64,000 nucleotides of DNA from Pochonia chlamydosporia 170 (GCF_001653235.2 NC_035793.1:3162001-3226000), one strand, 5' to 3'; numbered from the stretch's first letter, positions 32,402 to 43,642 are shown. Numbers and translations: made by a program. Notes: generated from the letters alone by a model not told the origin.

Positions 32402-35400
32402 CTACTCATCAACAAGGTCCCTTCTCCTCCTCTTACTCGAGCCCTCTCCAGACTCGTCTCCCACATTGGCCCTCAATTTCTCAACCGCAGCCGCCATCCT
32501 CTTACTCCCCTTGACCTTATTCGCCCTCGGAGCAAACGCCTCCTTCGCACCAACACCTACACCACCGCCAAAATACCTCGTGATATTGCTCTGCGTTCCT
32601 TCAATATCCCGCTTATTCATATCTCTTATCACGGGGACCAACACCTCGTCAGTCCGCTCTTTGCTCCATCCAATAGTCGCCGTGAGGAATCTTCGCAGCC
32701 CTTCTAAATCAGGGACACCCCATTGAAACGGCTCAGCCGAATCATCCACTTCGGGATGTAAGTACGCGTCGTAGACAGCAGGGTTAGGGAACCCCGGTGG
32801 CAGAAAAAGTTTGGTGGCTTGTGCCTTGCGGAATTTCTTGCGAAACGGCGACGAGGCATCTGCCTCTTTGGGACGGGACTGTGACTGCACAGCGGTCCAC
32901 CACTCGCGGAAGTTTTCTAGACCAGTTTTCCCAGGGAATTCTGATAAAATTTCGACGGCGGTGACGGGTCCAACACCGGGTAGGCCCTCGGTGTAATCGG
33001 ACCCCAGTAGTTGTGCGAGTGAGATCATTTGATCTCGAGAGAGGGATAGCTCCTTTTCCAAGTCGCTGCTGATGTAGCACTCTACGAACTTGTTGCTGTT
33101 AAACATGTTCTTGTACACCCTGGTGCCTCCAAAGAGGAATGTATCAGAGTCATCCGTGACAATTCCATCCACTATTCCTAGCGTCACGAGCTCTGCACAC
33201 TGGGCTTCAGCCTCCATGGGGGCTGTGATGTAGGGAATGCCAAAGAGTCGGAGCAGAGCTTGACATTCGGTAATCATGACTTGCGTGACTTCGTCTGCAT
33301 CGCGTCGATCTTTCTTCTGTTGGTTGCGAAGTTGCCGCAGCTCCTTTTCGTAGTCTTCCCGATTCTGCTCTGCAGACTTGTTGTTGAGTTCGCTGGCGAA
33401 ACGAGCATGTTCTTCGGCTTCTTCGGCCATTTGAGCCATGAGTGCCTCGTCTTCAGGGTCACTGAATTCATCGTATTCGAGGTCCGCAAAGGGATCATCG
33501 GGATCAGTAGTGGCGTTGGCGGCGTTTGACACTTGCGCACCCATTGCTGGCACATCCTCAAATATGGGAGATGACGAGGTATTATTGAGGCTTACTTTCA
33601 TTGGAGTCCTACTGGAGGCTTCTGCTGGGGGAACGTTTTCAAAAACCGGCTCTGGGGACTCCGAGTCCTTGTGTAGTTCAGTTGTGTCGACTTCTCTGGA
33701 GGGTTGAGGAGTTTGGACATCTTCAAACTCTGGCTCCGGCGACTCTGATGTCGCCAAAGCCTCATCATCTCCCTCCTCTTTGCCCCTGGTCTCATCACCA
33801 TCCAGAACAGCTGGGACGGGTGTTGGTGAGGGAGGAATCTCAATAATCTGAATATCACTGCCATCATCAGAAGACGAATCGATCTCAATCAACCTGTCAT
33901 TGAACTCTTTCCGTCGAAGGCGTTCTTCCTCCTCAGCCTCCATTTTGTCCTCTGCATTAATCTCCCGCTCTATATCTTGTTGTTTTTTCAGAGAGTCTCT
34001 TATATCCGTATCATTGGCTAGCCAAGGAGGTAATGGAGCGGGTTCATCGTCAGCCTGCTTGTCGACCACGAACCCGCCAGCCATGTCATCCTCAGCAGTC
34101 TTGTCACCTATTATGCCAGCACTGGCACCAACATCGTTGTTGGTGTCTCTCTCTGCGGGACGTTTCGAAAACAGAGATGAACCCCAGTCTAGTTTTGGAA
34201 ACGGCAGTGGCCCATCAAATGGATTTTTCTTGTTCTCAAAGACAGGTTTCGGCTGAGCTCGTTTAGTCACTCGTGACTTGGCCAGCAAGGTCTGCATGTC
34301 GTCCTCGCTGTCGCTGTCGGCTGTATCCTTTTCCTCCTTGCGCTTCGGCACAGAGGCATTTGCTCGATTATTCACGATGTGAGCGATCATGGACCCCCCT
34401 TTGCCAATAATGGGTCTTGGCGCATCGACAGCTTTTTGTGCCCATTCCGGTTGATTTACAGGCACGTCTTCGAATGGCTCGTCATTCTCAGACTCATTGT
34501 CGAGCTCGTGCTGGTTTTTGAGAGACATGGCAATGGCCCGGTTCAAATCGTCTTCCTCCTCAGGATGTAGAGCCTCCTCCCCGGTCGTCTCATTAACAGG
34601 GAGGGTCTCTCCCGTATTTCCCCCAACGAACAGCGAGTCCTCACCATCTTCTCCTTCTACTGACCGATCCTTCCGACCACTGTAATATTGTTGCCTTCGC
34701 GCAGCAATCTCCTGAGCGGCCTGTAAGCTTGCGGCTGTGGAAAAAGGCGCCGGCTTCGGTAGTCGATTCAATCCTTCAATGGGGACGTCCTCAAAATCAT
34801 CATCGTCTTCTTCCTCGGCGTCTTGTTCGTCCTTGGTCTGATACTGAACCTGAATAGCATCGACGTCAATAGGCTTATGGGCTTCACCCATGTCCTTTTC
34901 CTTGCTGACGACACCCAATGCCCATCCACCTTCCACGCCGTCATTTTTCACCAAAATGTACTCACGATCCTTCTCTCCCGCAACACGAGCATTGACACCA
35001 AGCGTCAAGTCTGTACCTGTCATGCCAACCTCATACATCAGCCTCTGTGTGAGGTGGTTTCTCTCCTTGACTCGTTCAATTTGAAATCTGGAGAATGCCA
35101 TACGATCAGGAAACATGTCGTCTAACTGATCCTTGCTAAGACCCATTCTAAGCCTGCTCCTCAATCTGGCTGCATTCAATATGTTGTAGCGGTCAGGAGG
35201 CGGCAGGCTCTTAAAAAAGTCACCATCGAAATCAATCTTGCTAAAATCATAGAGGTTGATGTCCTCGCCGTTGTGAAACTGTCGCGCATACTCTTCTAAT
35301 TCCTCGATGCTCATAATTCGTGGATCATCTGGTTTAGCCATGGATGCGATACCGCCATCGAGTTCCGGAAGATGATAGGCATCCTGCTTATGAAAGCGCC

Positions 35401-35902
35401 GGGACTGCATCTTTTCCTTTTGCGTCATGCCAATCTCATCGACGTAGGCAATTTTACTGGGGTCGGGAATTTCTTCACGCAAGGCTTCCTCCTCTCTTGC
35501 TGCAAAGTCACTATTGTCTGCTCGCTTTCGCCTCTCCTCTTCTTCAACAGCGATTCGCTGCATCTGCACGGCTAGAAGCTTTCCTGCAGTTCGAACGGCA
35601 TCATCTCTCCGACCCTCACGTCTTCTCTGCCGCTTCTGGATGGTGGCTCTCTTGAGCGCCGGTGCGCCTCCGTCAAAGACGAAGACGGGCTGGATGCCAA
35701 ACCATAACAGCTTGCAGATGCGACGAAAGAAGCCGACGACGTGGGAGTTGCGCAGCGCATTGCCCTCTTTGTCACGGACCGCCTTGAGAAATTGGTATAT
35801 CCAGATGGAGGCATCGACGGCAAGGCGCTTGCGATTGAGAGTTGCAAGATTGGTTGGGCGTGCGCATGGTTGCACCACGGTCCAGAGGCCGTTCACACCC
35901 AT
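32402..35902 (-). CDS. RAD2: Rad2/XPG nucleotide-excision-repair endonuclease
   Basis: Intronless, 1166 aa. It makes the 3' incision in nucleotide excision repair. The N-region opens MGVNGLWTVVQPCARP, then LAVDASIWIYQFLKAV and PVFVFDGGAPALK. After a long acidic spacer (about residues 130-850) the I-region follows near residues 875-960: ITECQALLRLFGIPYITAP, MEAEAQCAELV, VTDDSDTFLFGG, then the helix-hairpin-helix SLAQLLGSDYTEGLPGVGP. Near residue 1105 QSNITRYF fits a PCNA-binding PIP box, and a basic KRRRR cluster near the end fits a nuclear signal. In the spacer around residue 450, EEDDLNRAIAMSLKNQ matches a ubiquitin-interacting motif. Length, order and catalytic acidic residues look intact. 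Confidence 0.95.
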   Translation of the reverse strand: MGVNGLWTVVQPCARPTNLATLNRKRLAVDASIWIYQFLKAVRDKEGNALRNSHVVGFFRRICKLLWFGIQPVFVFDGGAPALKRATIQKRQRRREGRRDDAVRTAGKLLAVQMQRIAVEEEERRKRADNSDFAAREEEALREEIPDPSKIAYVDEIGMTQKEKMQSRRFHKQDAYHLPELDGGIASMAKPDDPRIMSIEELEEYARQFHNGEDINLYDFSKIDFDGDFFKSLPPPDRYNILNAARLRSRLRMGLSKDQLDDMFPDRMAFSRFQIERVKERNHLTQRLMYEVGMTGTDLTLGVNARVAGEKDREYILVKNDGVEGGWALGVVSKEKDMGEAHKPIDVDAIQVQYQTKDEQDAEEEDDDDFEDVPIEGLNRLPKPAPFSTAASLQAAQEIAARRQQYYSGRKDRSVEGEDGEDSLFVGGNTGETLPVNETTGEEALHPEEEDDLNRAIAMSLKNQHELDNESENDEPFEDVPVNQPEWAQKAVDAPRPIIGKGGSMIAHIVNNRANASVPKRKEEKDTADSDSEDDMQTLLAKSRVTKRAQPKPVFENKKNPFDGPLPFPKLDWGSSLFSKRPAERDTNNDVGASAGIIGDKTAEDDMAGGFVVDKQADDEPAPLPPWLANDTDIRDSLKKQQDIEREINAEDKMEAEEEERLRRKEFNDRLIEIDSSSDDGSDIQIIEIPPSPTPVPAVLDGDETRGKEEGDDEALATSESPEPEFEDVQTPQPSREVDTTELHKDSESPEPVFENVPPAEASSRTPMKVSLNNTSSSPIFEDVPAMGAQVSNAANATTDPDDPFADLEYDEFSDPEDEALMAQMAEEAEEHARFASELNNKSAEQNREDYEKELRQLRNQQKKDRRDADEVTQVMITECQALLRLFGIPYITAPMEAEAQCAELVTLGIVDGIVTDDSDTFLFGGTRVYKNMFNSNKFVECYISSDLEKELSLSRDQMISLAQLLGSDYTEGLPGVGPVTAVEILSEFPGKTGLENFREWWTAVQSQSRPKEADASSPFRKKFRKAQATKLFLPPGFPNPAVYDAYLHPEVDDSAEPFQWGVPDLEGLRRFLTATIGWSKERTDEVLVPVIRDMNKRDIEGTQSNITRYFGGGVGVGAKEAFAPRANKVKGSKRMAAAVEKLRANVGDESGEGSSKRRRRDLVDE

Positions 35903-37524
35903 GTTGACACGCCTTCCCTAGCGATGATGGGCTCAATTCAGGTGCGATGAATTGCTTTCATAGTTCTAGTTGTGTAAAAATGCAGTTCCATGGCTACTAG
36001 GGCGTCGTAGTCATGGTTTGGATTTCTGCAGTTGGACTGGAAAGGTTGATGAGATTCACGGCATTGAAGCTGTGGTCGTGAATCTTCAGATCAGATGTGA
36101 CGCACATGGACCGAGTCCGTCTTGACCAAAAAGGGAATCGATTTGTGGGTCCTTGGTTCGCTCTTGCCTCAGCTGTTGACATTCTCACATTCTCAACTCT
36201 GACGACTTCGCATCACAAGCAGTACCATCTTCCATACCAGTTGTTCGGGGTTTTCTTTTCTTTTTTCTTTTTTTTCTTTCTTCCGTTTGAAAGTGTGGAG
36301 ATTCCGCTGTAGTGAACGTTGAAGACTGCTTCTTTCTAGTTGTTTCCCCCTAGGCGAGGGTTCACCACCAACTTATCTATTGCACGAATCGAGCTACCGG
36401 CGGCGCAAAGTTCTGACTTGGTGCTATAAATGCATATATGAAAATGGTTGATATATGCCCGGATACCTGTTGCTTCACTAACCCGAATCTACAGATAGCG
36501 ATCCGCGGATGGGAAACAATGGTTCTGGCCCGATTGGGACATCTTCCCTAGTGCTGTCACCCATCCGTAGGACGGGCTGTGAAGGCTGCAAAGACAAAGT
36601 AAGTAGAAGCTTGGCGACATTTTTGCTAACCACAATGGACTTGGCACTTTGAAGCCCCTGGCCTGAATCGACCCGGACATGGCTGCCGTTGATTGTATCC
36701 CTTCGTACAAGATTTGTACCTAGGTGTAAGGGTTAGACTAACGGTTTGTAGCTACGCAGCGGCAATTGACACGGACCAGGAATATACTTTTGCCAGCAGT
36801 CAGTATCTTTGGACTGTTTGAATATTGAGAGTTTTGCGGTCGCTAGGGTCATCAGCTCCGGGGCCACAATGTTATCTCGATTCCTGGCCAAAAGAGCGGA
36901 CCATTTGCTCCGCACGATTTTCACCACAACACCACAACGCAATGGGCGACGGATTCGACGAATAATATACCGCCGGTCTCTCGTCCGAAACGAAGAATGG
37001 AACCAGCCGCCCGCTCGCGGCCTCTCCCCAGGTTTGCCATGTGTGTAATGAAACGGAGCCTGGCCTCCCTCCCTCATAAGTGGTGACAGGGCTCGTACGA
37101 TCTGCAAAGTTTGTCGAGATTCAGTATTCGTCCGTACTATTTCGCACAAAGACGTCATATCCATCAGGAGGGTTGTCCGAATGCTCTCCGCCAGTGAAAT
37201 TGTCTGATATATCCCAAATATACAATACATCTTGTTCCGTTGCGTTTGTGATCTAGACACCTAACAGTAAAGACAGCAGCTCGGCTGTGCTCATCTGTGT
37301 CTGTTTGCGAATGTTCTGTTTACAAAAAGTCAAGCTTCACAATTGAACATCCGGCGACGTGTAGTACTGAGCTCTGCAGCTTCAACCACTTGTGGTGGCC
37401 CGCCCATCTACCTATAACGCTGGCAACGGCTGAGTTGCAAGCTTTTGCTGGCGCTCTTGAGAGCATGCTCACATTCCGGTCCTATTTTACTGACAGGTAA
37501 CTGACCGCGAATCGTCTGACGAGA
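35903..37524. other. Spacer between RAD2 and the bZIP gene
   Basis: Contains a CT-rich tract near 36255-36290, a TATAAAT at about 36424 and, downstream of it, a 30-codon start that resembles a zinc-cluster protein (separate entry). The 175-codon minus-strand frame at 36733-37260 shows no domain. Confidence 0.5.
36509..36598 (+). pseudogene. Possible remnant of a Zn2Cys6 regulator start
   Basis: An ATG about 85 nt after a TATAAAT opens 30 codons ending SPIRRTGCEGCKDK, directly followed by a GTAAGT donor. RRTGCxxCK is how many fungal Zn(II)2Cys6 domains begin. No downstream acceptor was found that continues with the expected KCD and further cysteines, so this is either a decayed gene fragment or coincidence. 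Confidence 0.25.
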
Positions 37525-38543
37525 ATGGCGACGGGGGCAGTGCTTTCTGTCGGACAAGTCGACCAAGGCAAAGTCGACATCCCAACCCCGGATCTCACTA
37601 GCGGCACGTCCATTGAGTCTGACACATATCCCTTCGACGACTTTACACTGAACTCACGACAGCTGGATCCAAATTTTGCGTTTTCAGCACATCCAAAATA
37701 TCTTTCACCAGCTCTTCTAGGCCAGTTTGGTGGAAACTCGTTGGTCCAGAACACATGGGACAATGGACCTTCTCTATCACAATTGAAGCCCGACGAGAAC
37801 GAACATGCGACAGCATCACTGGAATCACCCATCAACAAGAGCCCACATGAAGCATTACCGGAAAACCGGACAAGGAAAAGTAAGCCAAAGCGAGGGCGGA
37901 CCGTAGAGACTACCACCGTCAAGAAAAATGAGCCCCGAACCCGACGCAAGAAACCTTCAGCAAAAGCCTCTGCTCAAAGTCAAGCCGTAAGAAAAGAGGA
38001 TCGGCGCGAAAATATGCTGGAGAGGAATCGAGTGGCAGCGTCGAAATGCAGAAGCCGTAAGAAAATATGGACTGAAAACCTGGAGGAGAAAAAGAGTCGG
38101 TTGCAGAAGCTGCACGGTGAACTCATGGCCGATTACTGGCGTCTCTTGCAGGAGTCTTCCCTGCTTAAAAGCATGATTATTAGTCATGCAGGATGTCACG
38201 AACCAAATATTGATATGTGGATAAAGTTTGAAACTTCACCGCATATCGGAAAGTCGGGTGCGACTTCACAAGCTGCGACAGGTTCGCAGTCTTTGAATGA
38301 GAGAGGAGGTGAGTAACTGATTTGGTGCTTGTGGAAAGGAAGAATAAACAAACAATAACATTCCTTTATACTGGCACACTATCCTGTTTTACTAACGCGA
38401 TTACTGCAGATTCTGCATCTCTGTGCGGTACCTCATCGTTTGGTGGCGATAGGACGGAAATGTTACATATTTCAGATGTTTCTGAGGGAGAAGAATCAGA
38501 GGGGCAACATGGCTTAGACGAAGATGAGGTCGATACTATGTAA
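37525..38543 (+). CDS. bZIP transcription factor, ATF/CREB-like
   Basis: Two exons, 37525-38308 and 38410-38543, encode 305 aa. The basic region RRENMLERNRVAASKCRSRK (near residues 160-180) contains the NxxAAxxCR DNA-contact signature, and is followed by a zipper with Leu at five successive heptad positions (NLEEKKSRL, LHGEL, YWRLL, SSLL). This is the ATF/CREB type, expected to bind CRE-like TGACGT sites. Upstream is a Lys/Arg-rich stretch (RKSKPKRGR, TRRKKPS) likely to act in nuclear import. The N-terminus has FDDFTLN and the C-terminus is acidic and Ser-rich. In filamentous fungi such factors act in stress response and secondary metabolism; the specific role is unknown. It has no stress-activated kinase motif that I could recognise. 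Confidence 0.87.
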
Positions 38544-39685
38544 TACAGCTTTTCGAATGCGGGAAAATGATCTCGGAGTTCGTCAAACTAGCTACCTACT
38601 GACATGGAATCGATACTTACACGGTCGGTGCTGGTATTAATGCCTATCTTCATCTGATGAGTGCCATGACGCTATATAAGCGAAACTTGTTTCATCATTA
38701 GAAGAAACCTATTGCATTACCCTCTCACTTACTTCGATGCCGAATCAATCCATTATCGCCCTCACTGTGTCACAACACTAGCAGAAGTATCCAACGAACA
38801 CTGATGTTTCGTAAATCACGCCTTCTTCAGTGGCTCTTCATGTTGTATTTAATCCATTAATTGTTTCGACGTTAGCTCTCAGATACTTCTAGCATTTTAT
38901 TTGAGGGTTTCCAATTTATTTAGTTCTTAGTTATTCTATTGGATCATGCACAATGGTGCTAGCAATCTTGCTGGGACGCCACATTGGTGATCTTCTTGTA
39001 CCCAATCTTGCCAATCGGCCATTTGGGCCTTCTCGGAACAGCTCTGCACGTTTCACAACCAATAATTGTGTCATACACGCACGGAGATTTTCATCCGATG
39101 GCGACCCCTACACATTACCGCTGTCCTCAAAGATCTGGATCAAAAGTCTTGCAGGCCTGGATCAGAAAGTAGGGTCTTCCCGGCCAGTCCGCCCGACAAT
39201 ATAATAAACCAAGCAGGCAAGTACCAAGATCTAAAACATCTCTTATGCGTCACAGTTGTATCAACCATCATGATAACTGTCAATATACGGATGCGCGTAG
39301 CGGCAGTTGATATGCTGCCTAGTTAACGTCAGTATTACGATGAAAACATGATGCGTGACGTACATGAAGACATCGACTCACCTAGAAGCATTGGTTGTTT
39401 AAGTATATTGAGTGGGAACTAAGTTAGATGAATCACCATTATCTGTAAAACGGATGATGCCCCTGTATATGATGAGTTACTCGGGGCTTTTGTACCGGTA
39501 TTACACGTTGGCTGAACAGTGCCTTGCTTGGCGTATGATTGAGGTTGCGGTCCTTATTAAAAAGCCTCCTTGAAATGTATGGCGGGATACTTTTACTTTA
39601 TTATCTCTATCAGATAGTCTGTATAGACGCGGCTTCTTTCATAGTCCACGGCAGCCCTCCCCAGCAGATGCCAACAACATAAACC
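38544..39685. other. AT-richer spacer, left edge of accessory block
   Basis: No gene supported. A TATATAAG occurs near 38673 but no downstream frame of useful length follows. Base composition is visibly more AT-rich than around RAD2. Confidence 0.45.
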
Positions 39686-40832
39686 ATGGCGGCCATGACA
39701 GAAATGCTTCGCACCACAGCCTTGCTCATATTGCTGGGCTTGTCTGAAGCCGTGCCGTTCGCACCTCAGGCTCAGACTACTGTTCATTCTGAAGAAACGC
39801 CGGCTCCAATGGTTATTCCTGAAACGAATGTTACCTCTCATGGGCCCTACACAGGACCACCTCCAACCACGATCGGAGCACTCTCAAATACTGTCCTTGG
39901 GCCATCGATTCCCGCCTTGCCACCGGCCCCGGATGCGTTCGAATACCCAGCTGATGGCAAATTGCATGGTCCTCAGCCCCCAAGCGCCAGTACAATGCTC
40001 ATACAACTATCCTCTTTCCAACGTCAGGGAGTATATTGACTTCAACCAAAATCTCACTCGATGGGGTGAAGCCGGTGTATACGGCTTCCTCCCACATCTC
40101 AACTCCGGACCGGCCGAGCAAATGCTCCTCCAAAGCATCACGATTGAGGCTCGCCAGCAGTTAATCTTCCGCCAGTTCGGAGGGCAATTCCCCATGCCCG
40201 AGTGGCACACTCCCGGTATTCCTCAAAGCTGGGCGTGGACACTCCTAGCACCATACATCTCCAGCTGCCCCTATAACCAGACCCGTTTGGCGTGGCAGAA
40301 CTTTCCGGCATTGCACATTCTGAACCAACCGAATCCGGCGCGCATCAACGGCTCAGATGTGTGGAATGAAACTACGGGAGGATGGAGCAACACTCTTTCT
40401 ACGGCCAATATCTCCAAGGCAGAGCTGTGCGTGAATGCTACGGATAAGACGATGGACTGTGGCGCTGCTATTAGCCAGAATCGGAGTATGCCTTTGTCAT
40501 ATCCTGGCCGGCAGGTATTCTTGAAGTGGGATAAACCTAGACAACTTGTTGGACCGAATAACAGCTATGTTACGACGACAAATGTTGTTAAGCCCAAGTT
40601 TGCTGCTTGGGTGTCACAGCTGAATGTTACGTATTCGCCGCTTATGAATGTGAGCACCGCGGATAACACGGCTTACACTATTCAACCTAATGTATCGACA
40701 TGGGCTGGAGATCCTGCTATAAATGGCACAATGTTCCTTGCCTTGACGGATAGCGATCTCTACGTTACTCCGTACAATCTTACGATGATCAATCCTCATG
40801 TTGGAGCGCTTGCCGTCTACCAGGCTGGCTAG
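39686..40832 (+). pseudogene. Broken Rds1/LsdA-type (ferritin-like) secreted protein gene
   Basis: The first frame, 39686 onward, encodes a signal peptide (MAAMTEMLRTTALLILLGLS), a Pro/Thr-rich segment and the family stretch FEYPADGKLHGPQPP. At about 39984 the similarity switches to another frame, APVQCSYNYPLSNVREYIDF, LTRWGEAGVYGFLPHLNS, ITIEARQQLIFRQFGGQFPM and WAWTLLAPYISSCP, up to the stop at 40832. These blocks match the second half of Rds1/LsdA-like proteins, whose ferritin-like core has further helices between the two parts. Here about 100 or more residues of that core are absent and the join is out of frame. There is no room for an intron and no splice sites that would repair it. The rest, with many N-glycosylation sites, is well preserved, so the damage may be recent. 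Confidence 0.7.
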
Positions 40833-41140
40833 AATCAATGAGCTTTGTTAGACTAGTTATGCTTCGAATATTCTTCTAGACTGACCCAGTCACCCAAAGA
40901 TAGTTCTTTCTCTTACTTCCGATGCTGATTCAAACGTCGTCCTGCCCTGTGTACCATGCTACCTGACATATCAACGACTATGTACTTGGAACCCCCCAAC
41001 ACTCCCAATCCTATCGAGTTGGTACCCTGATTCATCTGGAGATGCCAAATCGCCAAGCGCGCACACTACGTAAGACCCAACGTGTTTGAAGGCCGAGAAG
41101 AACCCAATCCAAGAGTCCTTCTTCCTTCCGATCCAACTCA
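40833..41140. other. Spacer between convergent pseudogene and knottin-like gene
   Basis: 308 bp with no gene; expected to hold the 3' UTR of the minus-strand cysteine-rich gene. Confidence 0.5.
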
Positions 41141-41497
41141 TCAGCCACAAACAGAAGTCATGGCATTGCAGTTGAGGCCAGCACAGCACGGGACAGCATT
41201 CCCACAGTATTGGCCACGTGCATTACAAGGCGCACATCGCGAGTTTGGCCAGCTGCAAAAGAAGCCGCTGCAACAAGGTACGGCGTTGCCGCAGTTCGCA
41301 CCTTGTCCACCGCACGGCGTGCAAATCGAGTTGGGCCAGCTGCAGAAGAGGCCGGCACAGCAGGCCACACCGTTACCGCAGTATCCAGACTGTGCAACGC
41401 AACGTTTGTCTAGGTTTTGATCTGCCGGTGTGTCGGGTGTTGGGCTGGAGAGCCCTAGCCCGAGGAGGGTGGCCAGAGCAAGATTGCGAATGTTCAT
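41141..41497 (-). CDS. Secreted protein with three tandem cystine-knot-like units
   Basis: Intronless gene of 118 aa. A signal peptide (MNIRNLALATLLGLGLSSP) and a propeptide ending in the Kex2-type site DKR precede the mature part. The mature chain is three copies of a unit with the spacing C-x6-C-x5-CC-x4-C-x6-C, 18 cysteines in all, joined by TP and AP linkers. Units one and two share GLFCSWPNS/GFFCSWPNS, and units two and three share CGNAVPCC. The spacing fits an inhibitor-cystine-knot (knottin) fold for each unit. I do not recognise a named family and no activity can be assigned; secreted, disulfide-rich repeats in fungi may be effectors, antimicrobials or surface proteins. The ATG at 41497 is chosen; the frame upstream only offers TTG. 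A TATATAG on the same strand lies about 90 bp upstream. Confidence 0.85.
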   Translation of the reverse strand: MNIRNLALATLLGLGLSSPTPDTPADQNLDKRCVAQSGYCGNGVACCAGLFCSWPNSICTPCGGQGANCGNAVPCCSGFFCSWPNSRCAPCNARGQYCGNAVPCCAGLNCNAMTSVCG

Positions 41498-41582
41498 TTT
41501 GAAGTGGTAAGAGTTCAATAGAATGGGGAGAGTCTCACCAAGTACTTATGAAAAGAAGAAGAACAAAAAGAGGTGACCAGAC

Positions 41583-41590
41583 AACTATAT
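41583..41590 (-). promoter_or_regulatory. TATA-like box of the three-knot gene
   Basis: TATATAG on the minus strand about 90 bp before the ATG at 41497, a normal distance for a regulated fungal promoter. Confidence 0.4.
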
Positions 41591-43522
41591 ACACCGACAG
41601 TCCCCCTCACTTACTTCCGGATATCTCTAGTCATGAGACAGGATCCCCGCGGCTTGAGCCGCAGAGGCCGATGCCGGTGATTCTCCCAATAGGGTTATAT
41701 AGCAAAGGAATAGGATTCGTCGCTGCTTTGTATAGTTTGCATGATTGGCCGAAACTATATAAAAGTGAGGCTTACGGGATCCTTGTGGGTGGGGGCTTCG
41801 CGACGGCCCGAGGGTGGTTGAAGCAAGCCGCTTGAAGCAAACTTTCATTGAACCCTGATGAGCTAGTGACAGTGGCTGAGGTATCTAGTGATTCTTTGTA
41901 AGAGAATGATATGGCATTTACGTCCGTATCAACTCCTCATAGTTGACGCAAGGCCACAATGACAGCGGGAGTGGTTTATCGAGCAGAAAGCGTCTTCACC
42001 CGTTTGCCGTCTCCGATCATCAGGAGCAGGATATTTGATGTTTTTCACCCGGCCAAGAGCCGCAGCTGAAAATATGGTGGAACTTCATCTTCAGCCGCAC
42101 CTAATATTGGTTGATTCTGGGAAAGGTGTTACGTGAATATAGGAGCTAATGCAGCGTCTCCCCACGGCTCTGTACGTCATTGGTAGTTGTGAATAACTCT
42201 CTATTTCAGGGCCATTCATTTATTTCCGTTTCGCTGAGCTACCCTTAGAGAGGGCGCGGACGGTCCATGGCTATAAGTATTTGAACCACTCTGGTACCAT
42301 CCAGCCTAGGAACATCGGCGTCAGGGCACAAAGGCTCGTTCAAAAGGTTATGACTTCCCACTACGAAAGCGAAGGCTTGTCTTAAGGCTATAACCATCGG
42401 CTTACCTTTCGTGGCACCGTGGTGTGTTTGTATATCCAACATCTGTTCATTGATCTAACGGATTTGGGGTCTATACGCCGATAGGTTCATGTCGTGCAAC
42501 GTCGTTGCTCATAGTCGCCCCTGTAATGGTTCCCGTTTTGGTCCCATGACTTCAATTTTATGTCCGAAAGGAAGTCGTGTTCCTTGAAAACATGACTGCG
42601 CTCTGGTTGCCAGTCGAACTTGTATCCGCCATTGACTTTAGCTTATAAGGTGTTATTGTGGTACGACAGCCCTCAAATTTGGCTAAATGCAGAAATATAA
42701 CCTAATAAAGTTAATAGGTCAATTTTTATTTTACCAAAGTATATGTTGCCCTTATTCTGCATTGACAAAGGGACATCTTAAAGTCCCATTGCACTATCGC
42801 CAGTCTCGGCCTCTTTAATCGTCAAATGTATAATATTTAATTGATGACGTAAATCCTTGTTTCAATTGAGCTGGAAGCCATGTACGAATGTGTAGAAAAA
42901 ATAGCACATGTCTCATCAGGGGCCGCCTCCCTTGTCAAACCGGTTTCGAGTTTTGTTTCTATTTCCTATGCTGTTTATCACCGAGCCTAGACTTAATTTC
43001 TTGGACAGAAACCCATCATTTTATTTCTCGCAATACTTGTGGTGAGCATACCGCATCTTTTGCTAGTGTTTTCGGTCAGTCGACAGATGTATCTTGGCGA
43101 AGCGGTGATCGTCCCGCTACATTCTCTTTGAGCGCGGACTACGGACGGGTACTGAGATATGAGACAAGGTCATATTTGCCATTGCGACTTTGACCCCTCC
43201 CGAGATGACGATACTCTGAGACGTGATCCGCTGGATTTTGGCTCTAAAACGAACTAAAGCGTCGAGACATGTCGTCAAAGGAATGGAGGTGACGACTCCC
43301 CGGGGTTTAAAGTGCATTCCACGAACATAGTTCCTGCATACCGGGAGTGACCGTGTCTCATCTTAGGCGATGCCCTCCTAACCTTCTTATATAAAGATCG
43401 ACAGGAAATTCAGCCAGTTGTCTTAGTGACCAATCTATCAAATATGAAAGCCTTGTCGATACCTGTAATCTTCAGTCGGTTGTTAGCATACCAGGAGATG
43501 GCACGTCAGAGCAATATACAGC

Positions 43523-43530
43523 TATAAATA
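43523..43530 (+). promoter_or_regulatory. TATA box of small secreted protein gene
   Basis: TATAAATA about 115 bp upstream of the ATG at 43643. Good match and normal spacing. Confidence 0.55.
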
Positions 43531-43642
43531 CCACATCCTCCGCCTCGGTCCTATATTAGCCATCCACACGACTTGAAAACAACCCAACGTTTCTCAGCAC
43601 GGTCCATCATACATACTTGAACGAACAACGAAGCTTTACAAA

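Larger units (their letters stand above)
41498..43642. other. 2.1 kb AT-richer spacer between two secreted-protein genes
   Basis: Divergent promoters for the three-knot gene (-) and the small secreted protein (+). No supported gene. The open frames at 41548-41835, 42245-42442, 42888-43193 and 43117-43317 have no domain. No transposon ends were recognised. Confidence 0.45.

Noticed and set aside
36733..37260. 175-codon minus-strand frame
   Set aside because: No domain, no splice structure, lies in the promoter side of the bZIP gene.
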